Assembly (NCBI RefSeq): GCF_002866025.1
Contig: NZ_LNDE01000001.1
Location: 1 to 64,000, forward strand
Source of the DNA: Thermotoga sp. KOL6
GTDB taxonomy: Bacteria > Thermotogota > Thermotogae > Thermotogales > Thermotogaceae
Direction: 5' to 3'
DNA length: 64,000 nucleotides
The notes below the pieces were generated by a model. It ran no database searches. It worked only from the letters and a program-made list of their open reading frames with translations, and was not told the DNA's origin. A program made the translations under genes and the position numbers. The number at the start of each line of letters is the position of its first letter. The stretch's first letter is position 1. This document shows, piece after piece, positions 38,086 through 45,804 of the stretch.

Positions 38086-38114
38086 ATGATAATACTCTCA
38101 ACCTGACTTGTAAA
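38086..38114 (-). promoter_or_regulatory. Promoter of the DUF505 gene
   Basis: On the minus strand TTTACA (-35, 38114-38109) and TATCAT (-10, 38091-38086) are 17 bp apart, and a transcript would start about 40 bases before the DUF505 ATG. The inverted repeat at 38133-38158 lies just upstream of the -35 box. Confidence 0.55.
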
Positions 38115-38132
38115 ATGGGGACGGGAACATTA

Positions 38133-38158
38133 TGTCGTAAAATGTCAATTTTACGACA
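38133..38158. promoter_or_regulatory. 26-bp inverted repeat, candidate operator
   Basis: TGTCGTAAAA (38133-38142) and TTTTACGACA (38149-38158) are perfect 10-bp inverted arms around a six-base centre (TGTCAA). There is no T run on either side, so it is not a terminator. It lies between two divergent transcription units, close to the DUF505 promoter, as expected for a dimeric repressor or activator site. I cannot name the regulator. Confidence 0.6.
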
Positions 38159-38458
38159 GAATAATACAAAAAAGGAGAATAATACGGAATTGAGCACGTT
38201 TTCTAAAAAGGCGTTGTATGAGAGAGGTACCAAATAAAGAGTAGAGGTTTCATCATTTTTGTACACCTTGTCTTCATATTCGGACAAGAAGAGGTTTTTT
38301 CGCTTTTGGAATGAAATGTTTCGGTGAGAAAAACCTCTCTTTCCCCATTCAAATCTATTAAAACCATCTCATGCGCTAATTCTTAATTTTCCTATAATAC
38401 TTATGATATAATATTCATAATATTATAACGATCCAAAAGCTTGAAGGGGGTGTAAAGC
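38159..38458 (+). promoter_or_regulatory. Leader/promoter region of the ABC importer operon
   Basis: No credible gene lies in this 300-base stretch. A promoter-like pair, TTAATT (38383-38388) and TATAAT (38407-38412) with 18-bp spacing, precedes the binding-protein gene; a second TATAAT is at 38393. Further upstream AGAGGTTTTT (38290-38299) and AAAAACCTCT (38329-38338) are perfect 10-bp inverted arms separated by 29 bases. They could form a looped operator or an RNA stem if transcription starts earlier. Confidence 0.45.
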
Positions 38459-39469
38459 ATGAGGAGATTCGTTCTTAGTGTTCTTATCATCAGTGTTCTC
38501 TTGGTTTCCGTGGTTATTTTTGGTGCAGGCAGAAAATACGAAATAGCGGTCGTTGTAAAAATAGCTGGTATTCCCTGGTTCAATCGAATGGCTGAAGGTG
38601 TTGAGCAAGCCGCCAAGGAACTCGGAGTCAACGCGTATTTGATAGGCCCCGCAACAGCAGATCCAGCACCTCAGGTTCAAATGGTGGAGGATCTCGTAAC
38701 TCGTGGAGTCGATGCGATATGTGTCGTTCCAAACGACGCAAAAGCTTTGAAACCCGTTTTTAACAAAGCAAGAGAAAAAGGAATCGTTGTATTAACTCAT
38801 GAATCGCCTTTCGAAACTGAAGCGATAGATTGGGATATTGAAACCATCGATAGTGTGGAATATGGAAGAATGGCGATAAACGAGATAGTAAGAGTGATGG
38901 TTGAAAACGGAATACAGTGTACTGAGGAAAATCCATGTGGATTCGTTATGCTCGTTGGGAGTTTAACTGTTCCTCTTCACAATTACTGGGCAGATGTTGC
39001 TCTAGAATATGCAAAGAAATACTTCCCATTCCTGAAGGAGCTCACATCTAGACTTCCAACTGCAGAGAGTGTTGAGGATTCAAGAGCAGCTGTTCTGGAT
39101 CTTATAACGACTTATGGAGACAAACTTAAAGCGGTCATCGGTTGGGGAAGTTTAGGTCCGATAGGTGCAGCACAAGCGGTGTATGAAAAAGGACTTCAGG
39201 ATAAGATAATCGTCGGTGGAAGTGCGATACCTTCAACTGCGATTCCCTATCTGAGTACAGGTGCAATGGATTGGGCTCAACTTTGGGATCCTAAAGATGC
39301 TGGATACGCGATGGTGTACATAGCAAAACAGATCCTCGATGGAAAGAAAATAGAGCCAGGAATGGAGATACCAGGGCTTGGTCCTATAAACATAAAAGGA
39401 AAGGTCATATACGTAAATCAGATCAAACTCATGAGAACACCTGAAGATGCGGAAGCATTGGGGTTCTAG
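38459..39469 (+). CDS. ABC sugar importer, periplasmic binding protein (RhaS/LsrB-like)
   Basis: A 336-aa exported receptor of the periplasmic-binding-protein type 1 (Peripl_BP_4) fold. The signal peptide is about residues 1-23. The conserved start KYEIAVVVKIAGIPWFNRMAEGV, the ARG-like segment VTRGVDAICVVPNDAKAL and the late block LWDPKDAGYAMVYIAK resemble the rhamnose (RhaS) and autoinducer-2 (LsrB) receptors more than ribose receptors. GGGGGTG lies upstream. No sugar kinase, isomerase or regulator gene is present, so the substrate is open: a deoxy-sugar, AI-2 or a related small sugar. A terminator-like hairpin follows, as is usual for high receptor-to-transporter ratios. Confidence 0.9.
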   Translation: MRRFVLSVLIISVLLVSVVIFGAGRKYEIAVVVKIAGIPWFNRMAEGVEQAAKELGVNAYLIGPATADPAPQVQMVEDLVTRGVDAICVVPNDAKALKPVFNKAREKGIVVLTHESPFETEAIDWDIETIDSVEYGRMAINEIVRVMVENGIQCTEENPCGFVMLVGSLTVPLHNYWADVALEYAKKYFPFLKELTSRLPTAESVEDSRAAVLDLITTYGDKLKAVIGWGSLGPIGAAQAVYEKGLQDKIIVGGSAIPSTAIPYLSTGAMDWAQLWDPKDAGYAMVYIAKQILDGKKIEPGMEIPGLGPINIKGKVIYVNQIKLMRTPEDAEALGF

Positions 39470-39490
39470 AATAGATCTCCTTATGTAACC

Positions 39491-39526
39491 AGGGGGGAAA
39501 GGGGGAACTCTTTCCCCTCCGTTTTT
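39491..39526 (+). terminator. Attenuating terminator after the sugar-binding protein gene
   Basis: GGGGGGAAAG (39492-39501) pairs with CTTTCCCCTCC (39510-39520), with one G-U pair and an eight-base loop, and is followed by GTTTTT. It lies 22 bases after the receptor stop and before the ATPase start. It should stop most transcripts and give partial read-through into the ATPase and permeases. Confidence 0.85.
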
Positions 39527-39563
39527 GATAAAATAGAGAAATCATAGAAAACGAGGTGATACG

Positions 39564-41054
39564 TTGTCCAATGTTTTGGTTTCCTTGAGAAATGTGAGTA
39601 AAAAATACGGAGGAATTGTTGCGTTGAAAAACGTGGATTTGGAATTGTACAAAGGCGAAATTCATGGACTAGTTGGGGAGAATGGCTCTGGAAAGAGCAC
39701 ACTCGTTAAGGTAATAACAGGTGTTGTCGAACCAGAGCCAGGCGCGAAGATCATCATAGAAGGAAAGGAATATTCGCGCTTAACACCCCTGCTTGCCCTC
39801 AAAAAAGGAATACACGTTGTCCACCAAGATTTATCACTCTTTCCCAACCTTACAGTAGCAGAGAACATAGCGATACACATGTACGTTGAGAGAGGAAAAA
39901 GCCTTGTCAATTGGAAGGATATAAAGAAAGTCGCGAAAGAAACATTAGAAAAACTTGGAATAGATATCGATGTAGACATAGAAGTTGGAACCCTTTCCCT
40001 TGCAGACCAACAACTCGTTGCAATATGCAGAGCCATAGCAGGTGAAGCCAAACTTGTGATCTTGGATGAACCCACCTCTTCTCTCACAAGTAGAGAGGTT
40101 GAAAGACTTTTTGATTTTTTGAATCGTTTGAGAGAACATGGAATAACTGTCCTTTTCATAAGTCACAGGTTAGATGAGATCCTCGAGATAACTCAAAGGA
40201 TCACTGTTTTGAGGGATGGGGAAAAAATAGGAACTTTTGAAAGAAAGGAAATGGACAAGAGAAAACTTGCGTATCTGATGACCGGAAAAGAGGTATCTTA
40301 CACGTTTTCGGAACGCAGTTTAAAGAGTGAAGAAAAGGTTCTTGAGGTTAAAAATCTCACAAAAATGGGACAATTTGAAAACATCAGTTTTTCACTCTAC
40401 AAAGGAGAAGTTCTGGGAATAATCGGACCTCGTGGCTCTGGAAGAACAGAACTTGCCCTTTCCCTTTTTGGAATGAATCCACCAGATTCAGGGGAAATAT
40501 ACATAGATGGAAAAAAGGTTGATATAAAAACAAATCAAGAAGCCATTCAGCTTGGTATAGGGTACGTTCCGGAGAACAGGCTTTTACAGGGATTGGTTCT
40601 AGACCAATCTGTTGTTCATAACATAGTCATAACGAATCTCAGGAAGTTACTCGGGAAATTCTATTTGATAGATAATACGAGAAAGAAAAGTTTTGCTGAA
40701 AATGCCGTGAAAACCTTTGGTATAAAGACATCCAGTATAGAGGTTCCTGTGAAAACTTTATCTGGGGGGAATCAACAGAAAGTGGTCCTTGCAAAATGGA
40801 TCCTCACTGCTCCTAAGATATTGATTTTAGACGGTCCAACAATAGGGATAGATATCGCTGCCAAAGAGAGTATATACAAATTGATCAGGAAGCTATCAGA
40901 AAAAGGTGTAAGCTTGATTCTTATATCGGATGAACCATCGGAAGTTATAAACAACTGTGATAGGATTCTCCTTATGAAAAACGGGAAAATACAGGAGGAG
41001 TACTTGCCAGGTCAGATAACGGAAGAAGAATTGGATAGAAAAATTAAAGAATGA
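39564..41054 (+). CDS. Sugar ABC importer, double ATPase subunit
   Basis: A 496-aa protein with two ABC domains in tandem (RbsA/MglA/LsrA type). The first domain has a full Walker A GENGSGKST and Walker B KLVILDEPTSSL. The second has the usual degenerate Walker A GPRGSGRTE but intact LSGGNQQKVVLAKWI and Walker B KILILDGPTIGID. It starts with TTG 39564 after GAGGTGAT. It energises the two permeases that follow. The domain order and degeneracy are normal for the family. Confidence 0.95.
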   Translation: MSNVLVSLRNVSKKYGGIVALKNVDLELYKGEIHGLVGENGSGKSTLVKVITGVVEPEPGAKIIIEGKEYSRLTPLLALKKGIHVVHQDLSLFPNLTVAENIAIHMYVERGKSLVNWKDIKKVAKETLEKLGIDIDVDIEVGTLSLADQQLVAICRAIAGEAKLVILDEPTSSLTSREVERLFDFLNRLREHGITVLFISHRLDEILEITQRITVLRDGEKIGTFERKEMDKRKLAYLMTGKEVSYTFSERSLKSEEKVLEVKNLTKMGQFENISFSLYKGEVLGIIGPRGSGRTELALSLFGMNPPDSGEIYIDGKKVDIKTNQEAIQLGIGYVPENRLLQGLVLDQSVVHNIVITNLRKLLGKFYLIDNTRKKSFAENAVKTFGIKTSSIEVPVKTLSGGNQQKVVLAKWILTAPKILILDGPTIGIDIAAKESIYKLIRKLSEKGVSLILISDEPSEVINNCDRILLMKNGKIQEEYLPGQITEEELDRKIKE

Positions 41055-41067
41055 AGGGGAGATAACT

Positions 41068-42069
41068 GTGAATCACTCTTCTTTAAAACGGCTTCTAAGA
41101 AGAACCGAGATATATTTATTGGGTATTTTGGTAGTTCTTTCCATAGTACTGGCTATTGTGAATCCAAAGTTTTTAACACTGGAGAACATTTTTGATCTTC
41201 TAAGAAACAACTCTTTTCTCGGGATTTTAGCTCTTGGAGAACTTGTCGTTCTGATTTCAGGAGGGATCGACGTATCTTTCACGGCGATCGCTACTGTTTC
41301 TCAATATGTCATGGGAGTAATAATAAGCAAGTACTTCATAGATAACATCCTCGTTGCCCTTCTGATACCTATCCCAGTAGGAATATCTCTTGGAGCTATA
41401 AACGCTATCCTGATAAATTACACCAAGGTTCATCCTGTCATAATAACTATCTCAAACCTCAACGTTTTTTATGGTCTTCTGATCTTCATAACTGGCGGAA
41501 AGTGGATATACAGGTTTCCCCATTCTTTTAGAACATTCGCCAAACTCAAACTGGTGACGTTGGTAAACGAAAGAGGGATAGAGTACGGTCTTTCCGTATT
41601 CACAGGTTTCTGGATACTCATAGCCATTCTGACTTGGATTATCTTGAAATATTTTCCAATAGGAAGGAAAATATACGCCGTTGGAGGTAACATGGAGGCA
41701 GCTCGAAGAGCTGGTTTCAACATATTCAAGGTACAGTTGTTTGTGTACTGTTACATTGGGGCTTTGGCAGGACTCGCTTCGTTCGTTCAAGCCCAGCTCG
41801 CTCAGATAATCCAACCCAACGCGATAGTGGGACGAGAACTCGATGTTCTTGCAGCAGCCATCCTTGGAGGTGCCAGTGTTTTTGGAGGATCCGGCACAGT
41901 CATAGGAACCGTTCTTGGAGTTCTTCTAATAGGTATCATCAAAAACGGCTTGATATTGATGAAGATACCCGCTTACTGGCATCAAGTTGTCATAGGTCTA
42001 ATAATTGTGATAGCAGCGGGTATAACCGCATACCAAAGAAAGTTGAGAAAAAAGAAGGGGCTGGTTTGA
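41068..42069 (+). CDS. Sugar ABC importer permease 1
   Basis: A 333-aa inner-membrane permease of the BPD_transp_2 family with eight to ten hydrophobic helices. Signature blocks are LVVLISGGIDVSFTAIATVSQY, YAVGGNMEAARRAGFNI and AAAILGGASVFGGSGTVIGTVLG. It starts with GTG 41068 after GGGGAGATAAC. Its TGA is followed immediately by the ATG of permease 2, so the pair is made together and probably forms a heterodimer, as in LsrC/LsrD or RhaP/RhaQ rather than the RbsC homodimer. Confidence 0.94.
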   Translation: MNHSSLKRLLRRTEIYLLGILVVLSIVLAIVNPKFLTLENIFDLLRNNSFLGILALGELVVLISGGIDVSFTAIATVSQYVMGVIISKYFIDNILVALLIPIPVGISLGAINAILINYTKVHPVIITISNLNVFYGLLIFITGGKWIYRFPHSFRTFAKLKLVTLVNERGIEYGLSVFTGFWILIAILTWIILKYFPIGRKIYAVGGNMEAARRAGFNIFKVQLFVYCYIGALAGLASFVQAQLAQIIQPNAIVGRELDVLAAAILGGASVFGGSGTVIGTVLGVLLIGIIKNGLILMKIPAYWHQVVIGLIIVIAAGITAYQRKLRKKKGLV

Positions 42070-43014
42070 ATGAAGGTTAGAAACTATCAGATAATCGTTC
42101 TAAATAGTATTCTTGTGTTTTTGATAGTTATAATGACTATTCTTACAAAAGGTAGGATACTTCGTCTTGAAAGTTTGCAAGCTGTTGCTTTTCAAATGCC
42201 ACTTCTTGGACTTTTAACACTCGCTCAGATGGTTCCAATGCTCACAGGCGGGATCGATCTTTCCATAGTATCGAATGCAAATCTTGCGGGAATAATAGTG
42301 GCACTGATTCTAACGAAATTATCAGGTTGGTACACTGTACCTCTTGCCATATTAGCAGGAATAGGTACGGCTCTTCTGGTTGGTGCTTTGAATGGGTTTC
42401 TTGTGGCTTTCGTTATGATATCTCCCATCATCGCAACTCTTGGAACGATGATTTTGATAAAAGGGATTTCTCTGGGAATAACGAAAGGTTACATAATAGC
42501 GGGGTTCCCAAAAGAGTTCCTTTTCATAGGTGATGGAGCGATCCTTGGAATACCAATGCCCTTCATAATCTTTCTTGTTTCCATATTCATGGTGTCTTTA
42601 CTTTTGAACAAAACCATCTACGGTATCTCAGTCTACATGCTTGGTTCGAACCCGATTGCCACTGAATTTTCTGGTGTTAACATAAAATCGGTTCTTTTCA
42701 GAACTTACCTTCTCTCAGGTTTTCTCACAGGAATAGCATCGCTCGTCATGATAGCACGTTTCAACGCAGCGCAAGCTGCCTACGGAGAATCCTATCTCCT
42801 CCTCACAGTTCTTGCATGTGTTCTTGGGGGAGTTAATCCTGCAGGGGGTTTCGGAAAGGTTTCAGGCCTTTTCGTAGCTATTATCGTTCTGCAAGTTGTT
42901 GCAACGGGGTTTAACCTTCTAAGGCTGAGTTCCCACCTTGCAAACGCTCTTTGGGGACTGATACTGATATTCGTAATAACTATAAACAGAACCATCACAG
43001 GAAAATGGATTTGA
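42070..43014 (+). CDS. Sugar ABC importer permease 2
   Basis: A 314-aa BPD_transp_2 permease paralogous to the preceding gene. Conserved blocks are QMVPMLTGGIDLSIVSNANLAG, YMLGSNPIATEFSGVNI and LACVLGGVNPAGGFGKVSGL. Two unlike permeases fit the rhamnose/AI-2 type of importer. It is the last intact gene of the operon; no catabolic gene follows. Directly downstream lies decayed DNA, so a former operon tail may have been lost. Confidence 0.94.
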   Translation: MKVRNYQIIVLNSILVFLIVIMTILTKGRILRLESLQAVAFQMPLLGLLTLAQMVPMLTGGIDLSIVSNANLAGIIVALILTKLSGWYTVPLAILAGIGTALLVGALNGFLVAFVMISPIIATLGTMILIKGISLGITKGYIIAGFPKEFLFIGDGAILGIPMPFIIFLVSIFMVSLLLNKTIYGISVYMLGSNPIATEFSGVNIKSVLFRTYLLSGFLTGIASLVMIARFNAAQAAYGESYLLLTVLACVLGGVNPAGGFGKVSGLFVAIIVLQVVATGFNLLRLSSHLANALWGLILIFVITINRTITGKWI

Positions 43015-43029
43015 AAGGATTTCACAACC

Positions 43030-43648
43030 TTTGTTAGTGAATACTACCACTATTTTCTCTGCTAGTTCTATCACCCGTTGAACATCTTCCTCATCAAAGG
43101 TTGTCGAAGGAATCCTCCGGGCAAGGCATCTAGACAACAGATTGGTATGTTGTATTTGTCCAATGAACTGGCTTCTTATCCTATAACTTTGAACTCTTTG
43201 TCGAAAGATTGAACATCCTTATATTCCTTCAGTTCCACTTTTCAAGAAAAAACTCTTCAGCACTTTTTCTGTGAATTGTTATGCCAGAAAACATACGATA
43301 TTGTATCGTTTTCCAAAGAGGTTGAACCTCACATCTTCCATATCCTATAATCCTTGCAAAAGCCAGTGCTTACTTTCTTTGTTTCTCATACAGTATTCTT
43401 CAATCTATCAAGAAATCTCTTATATAACGATGAAATCAACATCACTCGATTTGTGAACTTTTCCAAGCATGAAACCAAACTAGAATGACTTTTTCTACAT
43501 CTAGTTCCACAATCCTTGGTAACAATCTTCTCAAGCTCATTACGAGAACAAAAGAGTATTTCGGAAGAAAACGTTTCAACTTTTCTAACTTTCCATTTCT
43601 GTCGAAAAGGTCAGGTCTTCTCATCTTGGATTCATGGAGGAAAAGCAA
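43030..43648 (-). pseudogene. Remnant of an archaeal-type AAA ATPase gene
   Basis: The minus strand carries broken pieces of the same family as the intact gene at 35183-36265, in the right order. Near 43648-43540 the translation reads SKMRRPDLFDRNGKLEKLKRF followed by FVLVMSLRR, which matches the family start up to the P-loop, where the GKS is lost by a shift. Near 43330-43300 MEDVRFNLFG matches the LENVRILITGSE block, and near 43110-43050 FDEEDVQRVIEL matches the helix before the GIPG motif. Stops and shifts separate the pieces. Confidence 0.6.
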
Positions 43649-43729
43649 GGATATATGCTATTGTAACACTTTCAGAAAAATTCAATGAGTGGCTTTAGAA
43701 AAAACCATGAAGGAGGTAAGAACCGATTC

Positions 43730-44005
43730 GTGAAAGAACAAGTAAATACTATCGTATTTGATCTAAGGCGTGTTCTAATCCATTGGAATCCGTATGGATA
43801 TATGGCGAAACGTTTTGATGAGAAAGCCGCAGGGTTCTTGAATGAGAACATTTTCGATTCTCATGAATGAATGATCATCGACAGAGGAAATTTTGAAAAG
43901 AACAAGTTTTGGAAACTCATGATCGATAAGTATCATCAATACAAAAAGTACATTGAGTACACGAAAGACGCATCATTTGATCTTTTCAAACTTATTACAA
44001 CATAG
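43730..44005 (+). pseudogene. Remnant of a HAD-superfamily hydrolase gene
   Basis: The translation TIVFDLRRVLIHWNPYGYM matches the first motif of HAD hydrolases (normally FDLGGVLIDWNP), though the two Gly are now Arg. The frame continues through IFDSHE to a TGA at 43868-43870. The family has Glu-Trp here, so this is probably a TGG-to-TGA change, because downstream MIIDRGNFEKNKFWKLMIDKYH keeps the family pattern until TAG 44003. GGAGGT remains upstream. The catalytic core beyond motif I is lost. Confidence 0.65.
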
Positions 44006-44226
44006 ACTCAAACGCATTCGAAGAAGTGCCCCAAAATTTTGTGTATGTCTTCATTTAGAAAGCTTTGATAATTCTGTTCTTCCCCGTCTTTTCAGCAGTT
44101 TGCAGGGAGGCCAGGTAGTATCCTGTAAAGTAACAAAAATCGTTATTCAATACAGGAAAAATTTGGAGATAGACGATTTTGCGTGATTTCGTATATCGAT
44201 GATCAAAGAGTTTCTTAAATTCATTA
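44006..44226. other. Non-coding remnant DNA
   Basis: No gene, hairpin or repeat can be supported here. Stops occur in all frames. It is probably a further decayed part of the HAD gene or of a lost neighbour, between that remnant and the stop of the permuted mutase gene. Confidence 0.5.
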
Positions 44227-45804
44227 TCATCTCGAAGAATTTCTATCAACGCTCACTTTTATACCTTTCCCATAAACCAGTGCGTTGTAAGCTATCTTCG
44301 TTCTATCGTAGCGTTTGTCCCTATCAAGAGCCCATTTCCTACCAACACCGGTGACTATGTAGACTCCTTCATAACGCTCGACCTTTTCACTCAAGATCCT
44401 TAGAAGTTCGGATGCTTTCATATTTTCAACACCGTGGCGGTTAAATATGACATGGATAAATATATCTTTGATACCCATGGATTTTGCTTTTTCAACCAAA
44501 GCGATGGGATAATCTATGGTTCCATGAGAACTTTTTGTTGAAAGCATCGATATGAGATGGAGTTTCTTGTTCTTTCTCAAAACTCGTTTGAAGGCTTCCA
44601 CGAACACCTTTCGTTCGGCGAATGTTCCTTCTTTTAAAGATCTCTCTATGATAACCTCGTCTTGAATAACAACTCTTCCAGCACCTAAATTCATATGACC
44701 CGCTTCTGAATTCCCTGGTCTCCCCTTCAAAAGTCCAACATCTTCTCCGGATGCGGAAAGCTCTCCATGTTCGTATTTTTCAATCAGTTCGCACCAAAAT
44801 TTTGGTTTTGCAATATATATAGGGTTTCTTTCATCTTTAGGCCCTATTCCCCAACCATCCATGATGATGAGAATCACCCTATAGCTTCGCGTGGGTTTTT
44901 CAAGAAGAAGGCTCTCAATCATTTCATCAGGTTTTTCAAGTCCCATCAGTTTCAGAACAGTGGGGGCGACGTTCGATATTCTCCCACTTTTCTTAAAAGC
45001 GATTTTATCATCTGGAAGGATGAGAAAAAAAGGAACAGGATTCGTCGTGTGACCTAGATTTGGGACAGGAGGATTCAAAGATTTCATACCAAGCTCTATG
45101 AGTCCATGATCTGCTGTTATTAAAACCGCATAGTCGTTACTTAAAGCGGTTTTCACTGCTCTTTCAAGCGCTTTGCTTAGATGTTTAACACATTCTACTT
45201 TTGGTTCCATATCGGGAAGATGGCCTATTACGTCAGCGTTTGCAAAGTTCACAAGTATGAAATCGTATTCTTTTCTTTTAATTTCTGTGGTTAAAACTTC
45301 AACTAATTCGTAAATGGAAAGCTCGGGGATTTTTGAAAGATCTTCAAAACTGGGGGATTCCACTAAAACATCTGTTTCATTCGGAAAAGGAGTTCTCCTT
45401 CTTCCATTGAAAAAGAACGTAACATGGGCATATTTTTCAGATTCCGCCATGTGGAGTTGCTTCAGATCGTTTTGTGAAATAACCTCGGATAAAGTGTTCT
45501 TAAGGGGAGGAAAATCGAAAGCCACTTTGACATTTTTGAATCTTTCATCGTATTTAACCAAGGTCACAAATTCCAAATCTTTGAATCTCTTAACCCTGAA
45601 TTTTTCGAAATCTTCCATCACAAAGGCTTCAGTGAGTTGAATTTCTCTTTCACCTCTTCTGCAACAGAAAATCACTGTATCCCCATCTTCTATTCTTCCG
45701 AAGGGCTTACCACCTAAATAGGCAACAATAGGTTCTATATCTTCATCTCTTTTTCCAAGCTTATATAGCTCTTCCAGTTTATCAGCTATAAGTGTACCGG
45801 TCAT
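44227..45804 (-). CDS. Circularly permuted 2,3-BPG-independent phosphoglycerate mutase homologue
   Basis: A 525-aa protein with all parts of a cofactor-independent phosphoglycerate mutase (GpmI), but in swapped order. Residues 1-297 match the normal C-terminal half (GRIEDGDTVIF, SEKYAHVTFFFNG, NFANADVIGH, TADHG, HTTNPVP, MGLEKPDEM). Residues 308-525 match the normal N-terminal half (LIIMDGWG, GNSEAGHMNLGAGR, DRDKRYDR). The predicted metal and phospho-serine residues are all present: D191, H195, D232, H233, H252, D316 and S366. The new ends fall in the middle of the normal transferase domain. The usual DGRD substrate motif is replaced by NRHG and one His of the HSH motif by Thr. It is the last gene of a transporter operon and overlaps the gene before it by ATGA. 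Confidence 0.9.
   Translation of the reverse strand: MTGTLIADKLEELYKLGKRDEDIEPIVAYLGGKPFGRIEDGDTVIFCCRRGEREIQLTEAFVMEDFEKFRVKRFKDLEFVTLVKYDERFKNVKVAFDFPPLKNTLSEVISQNDLKQLHMAESEKYAHVTFFFNGRRRTPFPNETDVLVESPSFEDLSKIPELSIYELVEVLTTEIKRKEYDFILVNFANADVIGHLPDMEPKVECVKHLSKALERAVKTALSNDYAVLITADHGLIELGMKSLNPPVPNLGHTTNPVPFFLILPDDKIAFKKSGRISNVAPTVLKLMGLEKPDEMIESLLLEKPTRSYRVILIIMDGWGIGPKDERNPIYIAKPKFWCELIEKYEHGELSASGEDVGLLKGRPGNSEAGHMNLGAGRVVIQDEVIIERSLKEGTFAERKVFVEAFKRVLRKNKKLHLISMLSTKSSHGTIDYPIALVEKAKSMGIKDIFIHVIFNRHGVENMKASELLRILSEKVERYEGVYIVTGVGRKWALDRDKRYDRTKIAYNALVYGKGIKVSVDRNSSR

Noticed and set aside
38016-38287. Short overlapping frames in the DUF505/ABC spacer
   Set aside because: They run over the operator and promoter elements, have no ribosome sites and no recognisable protein features.
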